From: Pseudomonadota bacterium
Lineage (GTDB): Bacteria > Pseudomonadota > Gammaproteobacteria > Steroidobacterales > Steroidobacteraceae
Direction of reading: 5' to 3'
Assembly (NCBI GenBank): GCA_026398735.1
Contig: JAPLSH010000014.1
Coordinates: forward strand, 62,001-126,000
Length of the DNA stretch: 64,000 nucleotides
The position numbers and the translations under genes are program-made. The notes under the pieces are model-generated. The model ran no database searches and was not told the origin of the DNA. It was given only the letters and a program-made list of their open reading frames with translations. Positions 42,802 to 51,935 of the stretch are shown piece after piece. Each line of letters opens with the position of its first letter. Position 1 is the first letter of the stretch.

Positions 42802-43841
42802 GCTCTGTCATTACCACTGAAGTCGTGATTATCGGCGCCGGCCCCTGTGGTCTGTTCCAAGTGTTTGAGTTGGGTCTGTTGGGCATCAAAGCGCACCTGG
42901 TCGATTCACTGGCCAATGCCGGTGGTCAGTGCACAGAGCTGTATCCCGAAAAGCCCATCTACGACATTCCCGCGCTGCCTGTCTGCGGTGCGCAAGAGCT
43001 CATCGATCGCCTGCAGCAACAGATCGCGCCCTTTGAGCCGCAGCTGCACTTGGGCCACGAAGTGACCGGAGTCACCAAGCGCGACGATGGTCGTTTCGAC
43101 GTGGTGACGGCAGGTGGATTGCAGTTTGATGCAGGCTCCATCGTCATTGCCGGTGGTGTGGGCTCTTTCCAGCCCCGCAGACTGTCGGTGCCAGGCATCG
43201 AGGCTTTTGAGGGCAGCAGCGTTTTCTATCGTGTGCGTGCCGCGGCAGAGTTCGCCGGCAAGCACCTGATCATTTTCGGTGGTGGCGATTCGGCACTGGA
43301 CTGGACGCTGGCGTTGGCCGACAAGGTTGCCAGTCTCACGCTGGTACACCGACGCAGTGAGTTCCGCGGGGCACCGGCCTCGGTCGGGCAGATGCAGGCG
43401 CTGGTGGCTGCCGGTCGCGTGCGCTTCATCGAAGGCGTCGCCGACAGCCTGCTGCCGGGTGAAGGCTTTGCTGGTCTGGTGGTGCGCAGTGCCGATGGCA
43501 CCTTGCACAGTGTGCCGGCCGATGCTGCCTTGGCGTTTTTTGGTTTGGCGCCCAAGCTCGGGCCTATCGCCGAATGGGGTCTAGAGCTGGAGAAAAAAGC
43601 ACTGAAGGTGGATACCGAAAAGTTTCAGACCAATGTGCCCGGTATTTTCGCGGTGGGTGACATCAACACCTATCCGGGCAAGAAGAAGCTGATTCTGTCG
43701 GGCTTCCATGAAGCGGCGCTGGCTGCGTTTGGCATTCAGGCTTACCTGTATCCGGCCAAGCGGCAGTTCCTGCAATACACCACGACCAGTCCTGTGATGC
43801 ACAAGCGTCTGGGCGTGGGCGAGGAACCTGCTGCCACGTGA
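42798..43841 (+). CDS. Ferredoxin-NADP reductase, thioredoxin-reductase-like type
   Basis: A 347-aa flavoprotein. It has the FAD site IIGAGPCGLFQVFELG at the start, AGGQCTELYPEKPIYDIPALP (type-2 ferredoxin-NADP reductase signature), a second NADPH site IIFGGGDSALDWTLAL (about residue 157), and the final FAD block NVPGIFAVGDINTYPGKKKLILSGFHEAA. It lacks the CxxC of thioredoxin reductase, which supports the reductase of ferredoxin or flavodoxin. It would supply reduced ferredoxin from NADPH. It overlaps both neighbours by 4 bp, forming a three-gene operon with the Cys protein and TesB. Confidence 0.9.
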   Translation: MSSVITTEVVIIGAGPCGLFQVFELGLLGIKAHLVDSLANAGGQCTELYPEKPIYDIPALPVCGAQELIDRLQQQIAPFEPQLHLGHEVTGVTKRDDGRFDVVTAGGLQFDAGSIVIAGGVGSFQPRRLSVPGIEAFEGSSVFYRVRAAAEFAGKHLIIFGGGDSALDWTLALADKVASLTLVHRRSEFRGAPASVGQMQALVAAGRVRFIEGVADSLLPGEGFAGLVVRSADGTLHSVPADAALAFFGLAPKLGPIAEWGLELEKKALKVDTEKFQTNVPGIFAVGDINTYPGKKKLILSGFHEAALAAFGIQAYLYPAKRQFLQYTTTSPVMHKRLGVGEEPAAT

Positions 43842-44701
43842 ATCCGCACCTGACAGACCTGATCCGACTGCTCGATCTGGAGCGCTTGGAGGACAACCTG
43901 TTCCGCGGTACCAGCCGCGATATAGGCAGTCCGCAGGTCTTCGGCGGCCAAGTGCTCGGTCAGGCGCTGCGTGCCGCCTACGCCACCACAGAGGGCCGGC
44001 GCGCGCATTCATTGCACGCTTATTTTCTGCGCCGCGGCGATTTCAACGCGCCGATCGTCTATGAAGTGGATCGCAGCCGCGATGGCCACAGTTTTACCAG
44101 CCGACGTGTGGTGGCCATTCAGCACGGCGCGCAGATCTTTCATATGGCTGCCTCGTTCCAGACAATTGAAGAGGGCGTCGAACACCAGTTGCCGATGCCC
44201 GACGTAACGCAGCCAGAGGCCTTGCGCTCGCTGTACGACGTGCCAGCGGATCTGCGCGACAAGTTGCCGCCGGCCGTGCGCAAGCTGGTGCGCGACGACA
44301 TACCCTTTGAGTTCCGGCTGGTACAGCCGATCAATTACGCGCGCCCGGTGGCAGAGCCGCCGCGGCAGGATGTGTGGTTGCGAGCCATCGGCCCGTTGCC
44401 CGATGACCCGTTGTTGCAACAGTGTCTGCTGGCCTACGTGTCCGACTATCACTTGATCGCCACGGCACTGCGGCCGCATGGTGCCTCGATGGCTACGCCG
44501 GGCATTAGCGTTGCTAGCATCGATCATGCGATGTGGTTTCACCGTCCTGCACGGGTGGATGACTGGCTGCTATACAGCATGGACAGCCCCAGTGCGTCAG
44601 GTTCACGTGGTTTCGCGCGTGCCAGCCTGTTTACGCGCGATGGCGTGCTGGTGGCCAGCACGGCACAGGAAGGACTGATTCGCTTGCCGCCAAGCGCCTA
44701 G
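43838..44701 (+). CDS. tesB: Acyl-CoA thioesterase II
   Basis: A 287-aa thioesterase of the double-hotdog TesB family that hydrolyses medium- and long-chain acyl-CoA to free acid. Evidence: the N-terminal hotdog with FRGTSRDIGSPQVFGGQVLGQ and HAYFLRRGDFNAPIVYEV, and the C-terminal one with CLLAYVSDYHLIATALRPHG and ASIDHAMWFHRP, including the conserved Asp of the catalytic set. Starts with GTG at 43838, which overlaps the reductase stop. Ends 10 bp from the convergent FAD oxidase. Confidence 0.93.
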   Translation: MNPHLTDLIRLLDLERLEDNLFRGTSRDIGSPQVFGGQVLGQALRAAYATTEGRRAHSLHAYFLRRGDFNAPIVYEVDRSRDGHSFTSRRVVAIQHGAQIFHMAASFQTIEEGVEHQLPMPDVTQPEALRSLYDVPADLRDKLPPAVRKLVRDDIPFEFRLVQPINYARPVAEPPRQDVWLRAIGPLPDDPLLQQCLLAYVSDYHLIATALRPHGASMATPGISVASIDHAMWFHRPARVDDWLLYSMDSPSASGSRGFARASLFTRDGVLVASTAQEGLIRLPPSA

Positions 44702-44711
44702 CCTCTGGTGT

Positions 44712-46115
44712 CTAGCGCAAGACTTTGCCGGGGTTGAGTATGCCGAGCGGGTCAAAGGCCTGCTTAATGCGCCTCATTAGTTCCAGTTCGATCGGTGGCG
44801 CATAGCGCTCCAGTTCGCCTACCTTCAATCTGCCCACGCCATGCTCGGCGCTGAAGCTGCCGCCCAGGCTTGCAACTAAATCATGCACAGCACGTTTGAG
44901 CGGCAGTTCGCGCTCAAGAAAATCCGCTTCGTCCGTGCCGTCGCGTTGGTTTAGGTTGAAGTGCAGGTTGCCGTCGCCCACATGGCCATAGGCCACCAGA
45001 TAGCCTTCCGGTGCCAGCTCTTTGCACAGCACGCTGCCTTGCTCAATGAACTGCGGCAATGCAGACAGTGGTACGGATATATCGTGTTTGAGGCTGCCAC
45101 CGGCCCGGCTCTGCGCAGCAGGGACCGACTCGCGCAGCATCCACAGCGCGGCGCGTTGTGTGGCGCTTTGCGCAAGCACTGCATCTGTAGCAAGGCCTGC
45201 CTCAAGGGCATCGCTCAATGCAGTCGTCAGCAGCGCGTCCAAATCGTCATCGGCAGGTGAACTGAGTTCGACCAGCAAATACCAGGGCGCACGCGCTACA
45301 CCGGGATCGCGTGCGCCGGGCACATGTTGCAGCACCAGATCCAGTGCAACCTGAGGCACCAGTTCGCAGCTGCTGGTGCGATCGCCGCTGGCCGCGCGCA
45401 GACGTCCGAGCAGCGTCAGTGCTGCGGTCGGATCTGGCAGGCTGATCCACGCGGTAGCCACGGACTGCGGCGCCGGAAACAGTTTTAAGCACGCGGCGGT
45501 GATGACTCCTAAGGTGCCCTCGCTGCCAACAAACAAGCCCTTGAGGTCGTAGCCGGTGTTGTCCTTGCGTAGCGGTGACAGCGTGGATAACACGCTGCCA
45601 TCGGCCAGTACCACCTCTAGGCCCAGCACCAGATCGCGAGTCATGCCATAGCGAAGCACTGCTGTGCCGCCGGCATTGGTGGCCAAGTTGCCGCCGATCT
45701 GGCAACTGCCTTCGGAGCCTAGGCTCAGCGGAAACAGTCGCTGCACATCTGCTGCGGTCTGTTGTACCTGTGCAAGCAGGCAGCCGGCTTCAGCCACCAT
45801 CGAAAAGCCAGCTGCATCCACGCTGCGGATCTTGTTGAGGCGGCGCAGTGACAGCACCAGCTGTCGGCCAGATTCATCGGGTGTAGCGCCTCCGCAGTAA
45901 CTGGTGTTACCACCCTGCGGCACGACAGCGATACCTTCGTTGTTGCAGAAGGCCAGCAGCGTGGCGACACCGGCAGTGTCTGCCGGTTGAACTACGGCAG
46001 GTGAGGCGCCCTGATACAAACGCCGATGGTCTACCAGATAGGGAGCCAGCAGTGCCGGGTCATCCAGTACCGCCTCGTTGCCCAGCAGTTGGCGCAACCG
46101 GGCAGGCAAGTTCAT
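44712..46115 (-). CDS. FAD-linked oxidase (D-lactate/glycolate dehydrogenase GlcD type)
   Basis: A 467-aa flavoprotein of the PCMH superfamily that oxidises a 2-hydroxy acid. FAD-binding segments are VVPQGGNTSYCGGATPDE near residue 68, GSEGSCQIGGNLATNAGG near 135 and LKGLFVGSEGTLGVITAA near 190. The C-terminal oxidase domain has the metal and substrate-binding HVGDGNLHFNLN and FSAEHGVGRLK. ATG 46115 gives a 10-bp gap to the upstream cyclopropane synthase gene; a TTG at 46139 would overlap that gene by 14 bp. It is the last gene of the lipid cluster read from 49176. In some bacteria a flavoprotein beside Cfa and DUF1365 acts on modified fatty acids, so lactate or glycolate is not assured. Confidence 0.88.
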   Translation of the reverse strand: MNLPARLRQLLGNEAVLDDPALLAPYLVDHRRLYQGASPAVVQPADTAGVATLLAFCNNEGIAVVPQGGNTSYCGGATPDESGRQLVLSLRRLNKIRSVDAAGFSMVAEAGCLLAQVQQTAADVQRLFPLSLGSEGSCQIGGNLATNAGGTAVLRYGMTRDLVLGLEVVLADGSVLSTLSPLRKDNTGYDLKGLFVGSEGTLGVITAACLKLFPAPQSVATAWISLPDPTAALTLLGRLRAASGDRTSSCELVPQVALDLVLQHVPGARDPGVARAPWYLLVELSSPADDDLDALLTTALSDALEAGLATDAVLAQSATQRAALWMLRESVPAAQSRAGGSLKHDISVPLSALPQFIEQGSVLCKELAPEGYLVAYGHVGDGNLHFNLNQRDGTDEADFLERELPLKRAVHDLVASLGGSFSAEHGVGRLKVGELERYAPPIELELMRRIKQAFDPLGILNPGKVLR

Positions 46116-46125
46116 CAGCAGGGCG

Positions 46126-47409
46126 TCAGGCTGCGGCAATGGCAGGCCTGCGGCAGGCCGGCTTAGTCAGCAGCACCTGTACGTTGCCCAGTTGGCGCTC
46201 GACATAGCCGCCTTCGCAATAGCAAAGATAAAACTCCCACAGTCGCGAGAAGCTGTCGGGATAGCCAAGTTTGCGTACCTGCGCGATGTTGGCGAAGAAA
46301 CGCTCTCGCCATAGACGCAGCGTGCGGGCGTAATGCGGACCAATGTCTTCAAGGTTAAAGATCTTAAGATCCGTGACGCGCGCTACGGAGTCTGTGATGG
46401 CAGTGACCGAGGGGATGAAGCTGCCAGGGAACACATAGCGCTGTATGAAGTCCACTGACCTCAGGGACTCCGCGTAGAGCTGATCCTGAATGGTGATGGC
46501 CTGCAACAGCATGGCGCCGTTGGGCTTAAGCAGAGAGGAGCACTTGGCAAAGTATGTATCAAGGTACTTCGCCCCGACGGCTTCGATCATTTCGACCGAC
46601 ACCAGTTTGTCGAAGCGGCCTTTGAGGTCCCGATAGTCCTCAAACAGCAGTGTGATGCGATCCGACAGACCGCGCGCAGCGATCTTCTCTTTGGCGAAAT
46701 CGTGTTGCTCACGTGAGATGGTGGTGGTGGTGACTTTGCAGCCGTACCGCTCTGCGGCGTGTATGGCCAAGCCACCCCAGCCGGTGCCGATTTCAACCAG
46801 ATGGTCGTTGGGTGTCAGTGCCAGTTTGCGGCAGGCAGCGTCAAATTTGGCCACGGAGGCTTCGTGCAGTGTGGACTCTTCGGTTTCGAAGATGCCGCAG
46901 GAATAGGCCATCGTGTCGTCAAGAAACAGCTTGTACAACTCGTTGCCCAGATCATAGTGCGCGGCAATATTGCGCGCGCTGCCGCGCTTGCTGTTGCGGT
47001 TGATCCAGTGCATCGCACGACGCACCCAGTTGCTGACGGTGGCAAGTCCGCCTTCCATGTCTTCCATCACCGGGCGATTGACCACCATGATGCGCACCAG
47101 CGCAGTCAGGTCGTCGCAGCGCCACAGGCCGTTGATGTAGGCCTCGCCTGCGCCGGTAGTGCCACCAAAGGCGGCATCGGCATAAAACTGCGGGTTTTCT
47201 ACTGTGATCGTTGCAGACAGGGCGCAACGCTCAGTGCGCGCACCGAACTTCATTTGCTTACCGCTGTCGCGCAGGATCACTTCGCCGTCGCTTAGTTTGG
47301 CCAATTGCTTGAGCAGCAATGAGCGGCCCAGTGCTGTCATGGCAGACAGCGATGAGGCGCCGGCGGCGTCGGATTGCGGAATGATGCTCGGCTTGCTGCT
47401 GGTATTCAT
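46126..47409 (-). CDS. cfa: Cyclopropane-fatty-acyl-phospholipid synthase family protein
   Basis: A 427-aa SAM-dependent enzyme that adds a methylene group to unsaturated acyl chains of membrane lipids. It has the SAM site VEIGTGWGGLAIHAAERYGC (about residue 206), TTTISREQHDFA, VSVEMIEAVGAKYLDTYF and the C-terminal region with LRLWRERFFAN that is conserved in CfaS. It carries the N-terminal lipid-binding domain (about 1-110). The gene is part of a cluster with desaturase, DUF1365 and a flavin oxidase, all read on the minus strand. Such clusters make modified membrane lipids, often in response to stress such as singlet oxygen in other proteobacteria. No stress sigma factor is in this window. 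Confidence 0.92.
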   Translation of the reverse strand: MNTSSKPSIIPQSDAAGASSLSAMTALGRSLLLKQLAKLSDGEVILRDSGKQMKFGARTERCALSATITVENPQFYADAAFGGTTGAGEAYINGLWRCDDLTALVRIMVVNRPVMEDMEGGLATVSNWVRRAMHWINRNSKRGSARNIAAHYDLGNELYKLFLDDTMAYSCGIFETEESTLHEASVAKFDAACRKLALTPNDHLVEIGTGWGGLAIHAAERYGCKVTTTTISREQHDFAKEKIAARGLSDRITLLFEDYRDLKGRFDKLVSVEMIEAVGAKYLDTYFAKCSSLLKPNGAMLLQAITIQDQLYAESLRSVDFIQRYVFPGSFIPSVTAITDSVARVTDLKIFNLEDIGPHYARTLRLWRERFFANIAQVRKLGYPDSFSRLWEFYLCYCEGGYVERQLGNVQVLLTKPACRRPAIAAA

Positions 47410-47447
47410 GCGATTGCCGTCTTGTTGTTGTGTCCCCGACGCTAGTG

Positions 47448-48117
47448 TCAGCGCCCAGGTGCAGGATGACTGTGGAAGGGCACCCTTTTCAATAGCAGCC
47501 GCAGTGCCTGCCAGTGGATCTGCGCCACCACCCTTAGCGTCATGGCGGGAAATCTCGCCAAGGCCCGGGCCAGGGTGCCGCTGCGTATCGGGTGCGCGGT
47601 CATGTCCAGGCCTGCGTCGAACAGGCGCTGCCCCTCTTGCAGGTTTTCCATGTATACCGTCAAGCGGTCGCCTGGCTCCCCAAACCGCCAGCGGTAGTGC
47701 TGCTGCATAGGCATGAAAGGCGACACATGGAAGGCCTTATCAAATTCGAAACGCCAAGGTGCCGGCGCTGTACCGGCCTGATCCACCGGCAACACGTAGG
47801 CGTGGCGCTCTTGCCACGGCGTGTTGGTGATCTCGGCCACGATGACGCGCAGTGGGCCGCCGTCCGGGTCGAAGCAGTAATAGAAACTGACTGGATTGAA
47901 GTTGTGACCCACATAGCGCAGGTGGATCGCCCATAAAATCTGCACGCCGGTACCAAGCCGGCGCACGGCCGCGCGCAGACCATAGCCAGAAGGGATCAAA
48001 GAGCTCGGGCAGTTCGTCCAGATCCAGATACAGCATGAACAGCTGGTAGCTGAACTGGTTCGACACCGGCGTGAATCGCCGGTGCGAGACCTTGCCAATA
48101 TAAAGGCGGCTATGCAT
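47448..48117 (-). pseudogene. DUF1365 gene, frameshifted with apparent internal loss
   Basis: The 5' part from ATG 48117 reads as a normal DUF1365 N-terminus (HSRLYIGKVSHRRFTPVSNQF, YLDLDELPELF, WYRRADFMGDP). At about 47921-47928 the meaningful frame changes: the next frame reads HLRYVGHNFNPVSFYYCFD and runs to the stop at 47448 with normal family sequence (VAEITNTPWQERHAYVLP). In relatives about 30-40 residues lie between the GDP and THLRY blocks; here they are missing, and reading continues in a different frame. Thus a deletion of about 90-120 bp with frame change, comparable to the one in the Mo-subunit gene. It is either a real pseudogene or an assembly fault. The cluster partners on both sides are intact. 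Confidence 0.8.
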
Positions 48118-48156
48118 CAGCCGCGGGTGCCGCCGCGGCGGCGGCACCGGGTCATA

Positions 48157-49176
48157 TCAGTACTTGGGTGAGATGCGGCGCGGCGAATGGTCGCGCGCTT
48201 CGACCGGCACTGGCTGCAGATCCCAGATGATGCCCATCCATGACATCAGCTTGAGCACGTAATAGGTGATGTCTACTTCCCACCAGTAAAAGCCCTGACG
48301 TGTCGAGTTGGGGTAGTGGTGGTGGTTGTTGTGCCAACCCTCGCCCAGCGTGAGTAGTGCCAAAAACCAGTTGTTGCGGCTGGTGTCACCGGTGCGATAG
48401 CGCTGGCGTCCAAACACATGCGACAGCGAGTTGATGGTGTATGTGGCGTGATAGTTGACCACGGTGCTGATGAAGAAAGCCCAGATCAGCATCTGCCAGC
48501 CGGTGGTGCCCAGTTCCGGTGCCACACGCTCCAGCAGCACACCCAAGCCGAACATGGCCACGCCCAACAGCACCGGTACGGCGATGTCGAACCGGTCTAA
48601 CCAGCGCAGCTCGGGGAACTTCATGAGGTCACGCACGAACTTCACGTCAGGATAAAAGCCGCTGCGTGACAGGAACCATCCCATGTGCGAGCGCATGAAC
48701 CCATGTTGTACCGGCGAGTGAAGGTCAGGCGGTTGGTCTGAATGCACGTGGTGGTGGCGATGGTGAGCCGCCCACCAGATCGGTCCGCGCTGCACTGCCG
48801 AGGCACCCAGCACGCCGAAGATGAACTGACCGACTCGAGAAGTTTTGAAGGTCTTGTGCGAGAAATAGCGGTGATACAGACCGGTGATGGCGAACATGCG
48901 GATGAGGTACATGACCACGGCCATGATGACTGCAATGGGGCTGACGCCCACCCAGATGACCGCAAAGCAGACCACGTGCATCATCGCAAAGGGCACTACC
49001 CGCGACCAAGCGATGTGGTCGGCCTTGGCGGCGCCGATGGCCGCTGCCTCAGCGGCAGCCTGTGCTGCCTTGGCGTTTTGTTCGATTTCGAGATAGTCGC
49101 TGCTGTTGCGCAGCCAGTCCAGCAAGAACAAGCGCTTGATGAATGACGGACGTGCAGGACTGGGGGGGGCTTCCAT
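48157..49176 (-). CDS. Fatty-acyl desaturase (delta-9 type, acyl-CoA/lipid)
   Basis: A 339-aa di-iron membrane desaturase. The three His boxes are all present: HRYFSH (about residue 102), HRHHHVHSD (about 140) and HNNHHHYP (about 280), with four hydrophobic helices around them. It inserts a double bond into saturated acyl chains, which would be the substrate for the cyclopropane synthase two genes downstream. ATG 49176 was chosen, with GAGG ten bases upstream; a GTG 20 codons earlier is possible. It is 39 bp upstream of DUF1365 and heads the lipid cluster. Residues 30-60 form an Ala-rich helix unusual for the family. Confidence 0.9.
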   Translation of the reverse strand: MEAPPSPARPSFIKRLFLLDWLRNSSDYLEIEQNAKAAQAAAEAAAIGAAKADHIAWSRVVPFAMMHVVCFAVIWVGVSPIAVIMAVVMYLIRMFAITGLYHRYFSHKTFKTSRVGQFIFGVLGASAVQRGPIWWAAHHRHHHVHSDQPPDLHSPVQHGFMRSHMGWFLSRSGFYPDVKFVRDLMKFPELRWLDRFDIAVPVLLGVAMFGLGVLLERVAPELGTTGWQMLIWAFFISTVVNYHATYTINSLSHVFGRQRYRTGDTSRNNWFLALLTLGEGWHNNHHHYPNSTRQGFYWWEVDITYYVLKLMSWMGIIWDLQPVPVEARDHSPRRISPKY

Positions 49177-49265
49177 CTGGACATGACCTCGGGCGAGCGG
49201 ACGTTCAGTAACGAGTATATCTGGATTCAAAGGCACCGGCCGGGGTCGGCCGGGACGCGGGGTTG

Positions 49266-50144
49266 TCAGGCGCTGCGGGCAGCGCGCAAGGCAGCAATGC
49301 GCTCATCTAGAGGCGGATGGCTCATGAACATGCGCGAGACGGCATTTGATCCGCTGATGCCAAACGCGGCGAGATTGTCGGGCAGCGGCTCGCTGACACC
49401 GCTCTTCAGGCGTTCAAGGGCGGCGATCATGTTGTCGCGGCCGGCAAAGTTGGCGCCGCCGGCATCGGCCCGGAATTCGCGCTGTCGCGAAAACCACATG
49501 ACGATGATGCTGGCGAGCACGCCCAACACCATCTGCACAAACATGGTGATGAAGAACGATGCCATGCCGCCGCGATCGTTATCGCTACGGAAAACGGCCT
49601 TGTCGATGATGTTGCCGATGATGCGCGCAAAGAAGATGACAAAAGTGTTGAGCACGCCCTGAATGAGGGTGAGCGTGACCATGTCGCCGTTGGCCACATG
49701 CGCAATTTCATGGCCGAGAACGGCCTCAACTTCATTAGAGCGCATGTTGCGCAGCAAGCCGGTGCTGACCGCCACCAATGCATTGTTGCGGCTGGCACCA
49801 GTGGCAAATGCATTGGGCTGCGGTGATTCGAAAATGCCCACTTCGGGCATTCCGATGCCGGCGCGCTGTGCCTGAGCCCGCACGGTGTCGAGTAGCCATT
49901 GTTCAGTGGGGTTAGACGCTTGTTCGATGACCTGCACGCCCATGCTGCGCTTAGCCATCCACTTGGAAATAGCCAGCGAAATGAACGAGCCACCCATGCC
50001 GAATAGCGCCGCATAGAGCAGTAACCCGCCCAGATTGCTGCCGTTGGCTTGCAACATCCGATCGATACCGAGCACCTGAGCGATTACGCCCAGCACCAGC
50101 ATGATCGCTAGGTTGGTTAGCAGAAACAGCACGATGCGCTTCAT
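49266..50144 (-). CDS. htpX: Membrane zinc metalloprotease HtpX
   Basis: A 292-aa inner-membrane protease that degrades misfolded membrane proteins. Two N-terminal helices (about 5-25 and 35-55) precede the zinc motif GHEIAHVANGDM (about residue 142), and two more helices lie at about 160-215. The third zinc ligand Glu is in REFRADAGGAN. The C-terminal HPPLDERIAAL is typical of the HtpX family. Length equals the usual 290 aa. Commonly a heat-shock/Cpx-regulated gene; no such site was identified here. Probably monocistronic. Confidence 0.95.
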   Translation of the reverse strand: MKRIVLFLLTNLAIMLVLGVIAQVLGIDRMLQANGSNLGGLLLYAALFGMGGSFISLAISKWMAKRSMGVQVIEQASNPTEQWLLDTVRAQAQRAGIGMPEVGIFESPQPNAFATGASRNNALVAVSTGLLRNMRSNEVEAVLGHEIAHVANGDMVTLTLIQGVLNTFVIFFARIIGNIIDKAVFRSDNDRGGMASFFITMFVQMVLGVLASIIVMWFSRQREFRADAGGANFAGRDNMIAALERLKSGVSEPLPDNLAAFGISGSNAVSRMFMSHPPLDERIAALRAARSA

Positions 50145-50311
50145 GGCGACAGGGACCTCATTGGTTCCGAGGCTGGCGCTGGATGCGCTGGCTCCCGTAC
50201 ACCTCTATTTTGGGGCGTTGGGGCCGCGGTTCAAGGGAAAAATTAGTTATTTAATCAGGAACTTGGCGGCGCAGGTCTGTGCGCCGCCTTTGGTTACGAT
50301 CTGAGGACTAC

Positions 50312-50629
50312 TCAGTAATCGTCCTTTTCGTCGTCGTCGTCGTCTTCATCCTCGTCTTCATCTTCGTCCTCGTCCCAGTCATCCTCGTCTTCGTCTTCGT
50401 CTTCATCTTCGTCGGCGCTGGCTTTGTCATCCGCCCAGCCCTCAGGCTCGGTGGTGCGCTCCAAGTCCAGTTCGTGCCAGCTGTCGAGGTCCATCTCTTC
50501 GATGTCACCGTCTACGTACTCGATTTCGACCAGCTCGCCGTCTTCGTCGACAGATAGCACCCTGAAGAGCTCGTCTTCCTCGACGTTCTCGTACCATTGA
50601 CCCTTAACCGGCTCGAAATCCCTTGCCAC
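50312..50629 (-). CDS. DUF6763-like protein with long acidic tail
   Basis: A 105-aa acidic protein. The N-terminal 65 residues (VKGQWYENVEEDELFRVL, then EIEYVDGDIEEMDLDSW) match a small gammaproteobacterial family (DUF6763-like). The last 35 residues are almost all Asp and Glu in DED repeats. I chose GTG 50629, which has an AGGGG site nine bases upstream (50637-50642 region), over the ATG at 50743 because the conserved part begins right after it; the longer version would have 38 extra unconserved residues. The repeat DNA reads GTCGTC/TCATCC. Function is unknown; the tail may bind basic proteins or metal ions. Divergent from proB. Confidence 0.72.
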   Translation of the reverse strand: MARDFEPVKGQWYENVEEDELFRVLSVDEDGELVEIEYVDGDIEEMDLDSWHELDLERTTEPEGWADDKASADEDEDEDEDEDDWDEDEDEDEDEDDDDDEKDDY

Positions 50630-50756
50630 CGCTGCAATCCCCTGTTCGTGCGCCGCTTGATGCTGCGGCTCCAGCAATAGTAGGTGCTCAATCGTGGGCA
50701 GGCAACGCGTCTGAGCGGTTCGCACCGACTGGCCTAGCATCACTTATAGTTCGAGC

Positions 50757-51935
50757 ATGCAAAATCGCAACAAGACACGCCCTGCGGCCGCTTCACCGCT
50801 GACCACGGCGCGGCGCATCGTGGTCAAAGTGGGCTCTGCGCTGTTGGTCGATCAGCAGAACGGCCGGCTCAATCGTGCCTGGCTTGAATCGCTCATCGAT
50901 GACTTGCGGCGCTTGCGGCGTCGCGGGCAGCAGGTGTTGCTGGTGTCTTCCGGCGCGGTGGCCTTGGGGCGGCGGCATCTGGGGCTGGCGGCCGGGGCGT
51001 TGCGCCTCGACGAAAAGCAGGCGGCCGCCGCAGTGGGCCAGATCCGTCTGGCGCATGCCTATAAAGAGTTGCTGGAAGATGACGACATCACGGTGGCGCA
51101 AGTGTTGCTGACACTGCAAGACAGTGAGCAGCGCGATCGCTACCTCAATGCGCGCGCGACGCTGACAACGTTGCTTGAACTGGGCGCCATCCCGGTCATC
51201 AATGAAAACGACACAGTGGCCACCAGCGAGATCCGCTATGGCGACAATGATCGGCTGGCCGCGCGCGTGGCGCAGATGGCCAGTGCTGATTGCGTCATCC
51301 TGTTGTCGGATGTCGATGGCCTGTACACCGCCGATCCCAACCTGGATCCGTCGGCCACGTTCATTCCGGTGATCAAAGACATCACGCCCGACATTGCCGC
51401 CATGGCAGGCGAGTCTGCGTCCGATGTGGGCTCCGGCGGCATGGCTACCAAGATCATTGCGGCACGTATCGCTGTGCAGGCCGGCGCGCATCTATGCATT
51501 GCGCGCGGCAGTCATCGTCATCCACTCAAGCGTATCGAGTCCGGTGGTCGCTGCTCCTGGTTCCTGCCCAGTGCAAACTTGGCCAAGGCTCGCAAACAGT
51601 GGATTGCCGGCACGCTCAAACCCGCAGGCTCGCTGCATGTGGATGCGGGTGCGCTGGGCGCGCTGCGCAAGGGTCGTAGCCTGTTACCAGCCGGGCTGGT
51701 GCGTGCCGTGGGGCGATTTGGACGGGGTGACACCGTCAGCGTGTTGGCGCCCGATGGTCGCGAGGTGGCACGCGGCATCAGTGCCTATAGTGACCAGGAA
51801 GCAGCGCGCATTCTGGGTCATCGCAGCAGCGACATTGAAGCGCTGCTGGGTTTTCGCGGGCCTGATGAGCTGATCCATCGTGATGACCTGGTGCTGCTGC
51901 GCACCGACGAGACTTCCGGAGACACCGACGCATGA
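50757..51935 (+). CDS. proB: Glutamate 5-kinase
   Basis: A 392-aa enzyme that phosphorylates glutamate, the first step of proline synthesis. It has the amino-acid kinase domain (about residues 20-275) with [44 protein letters not shown] and [18 protein letters not shown], then a C-terminal PUA domain (about 300-380). Length is slightly above the usual 370 owing to the N-terminal 15 residues. Feedback inhibition by proline is known for the family. The stop overlaps proA (ATGA). Confidence 0.95.
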   Translation: MQNRNKTRPAAASPLTTARRIVVKVGSALLVDQQNGRLNRAWLESLIDDLRRLRRRGQQVLLVSSGAVALGRRHLGLAAGALRLDEKQAAAAVGQIRLAHAYKELLEDDDITVAQVLLTLQDSEQRDRYLNARATLTTLLELGAIPVINENDTVATSEIRYGDNDRLAARVAQMASADCVILLSDVDGLYTADPNLDPSATFIPVIKDITPDIAAMAGESASDVGSGGMATKIIAARIAVQAGAHLCIARGSHRHPLKRIESGGRCSWFLPSANLAKARKQWIAGTLKPAGSLHVDAGALGALRKGRSLLPAGLVRAVGRFGRGDTVSVLAPDGREVARGISAYSDQEAARILGHRSSDIEALLGFRGPDELIHRDDLVLLRTDETSGDTDA

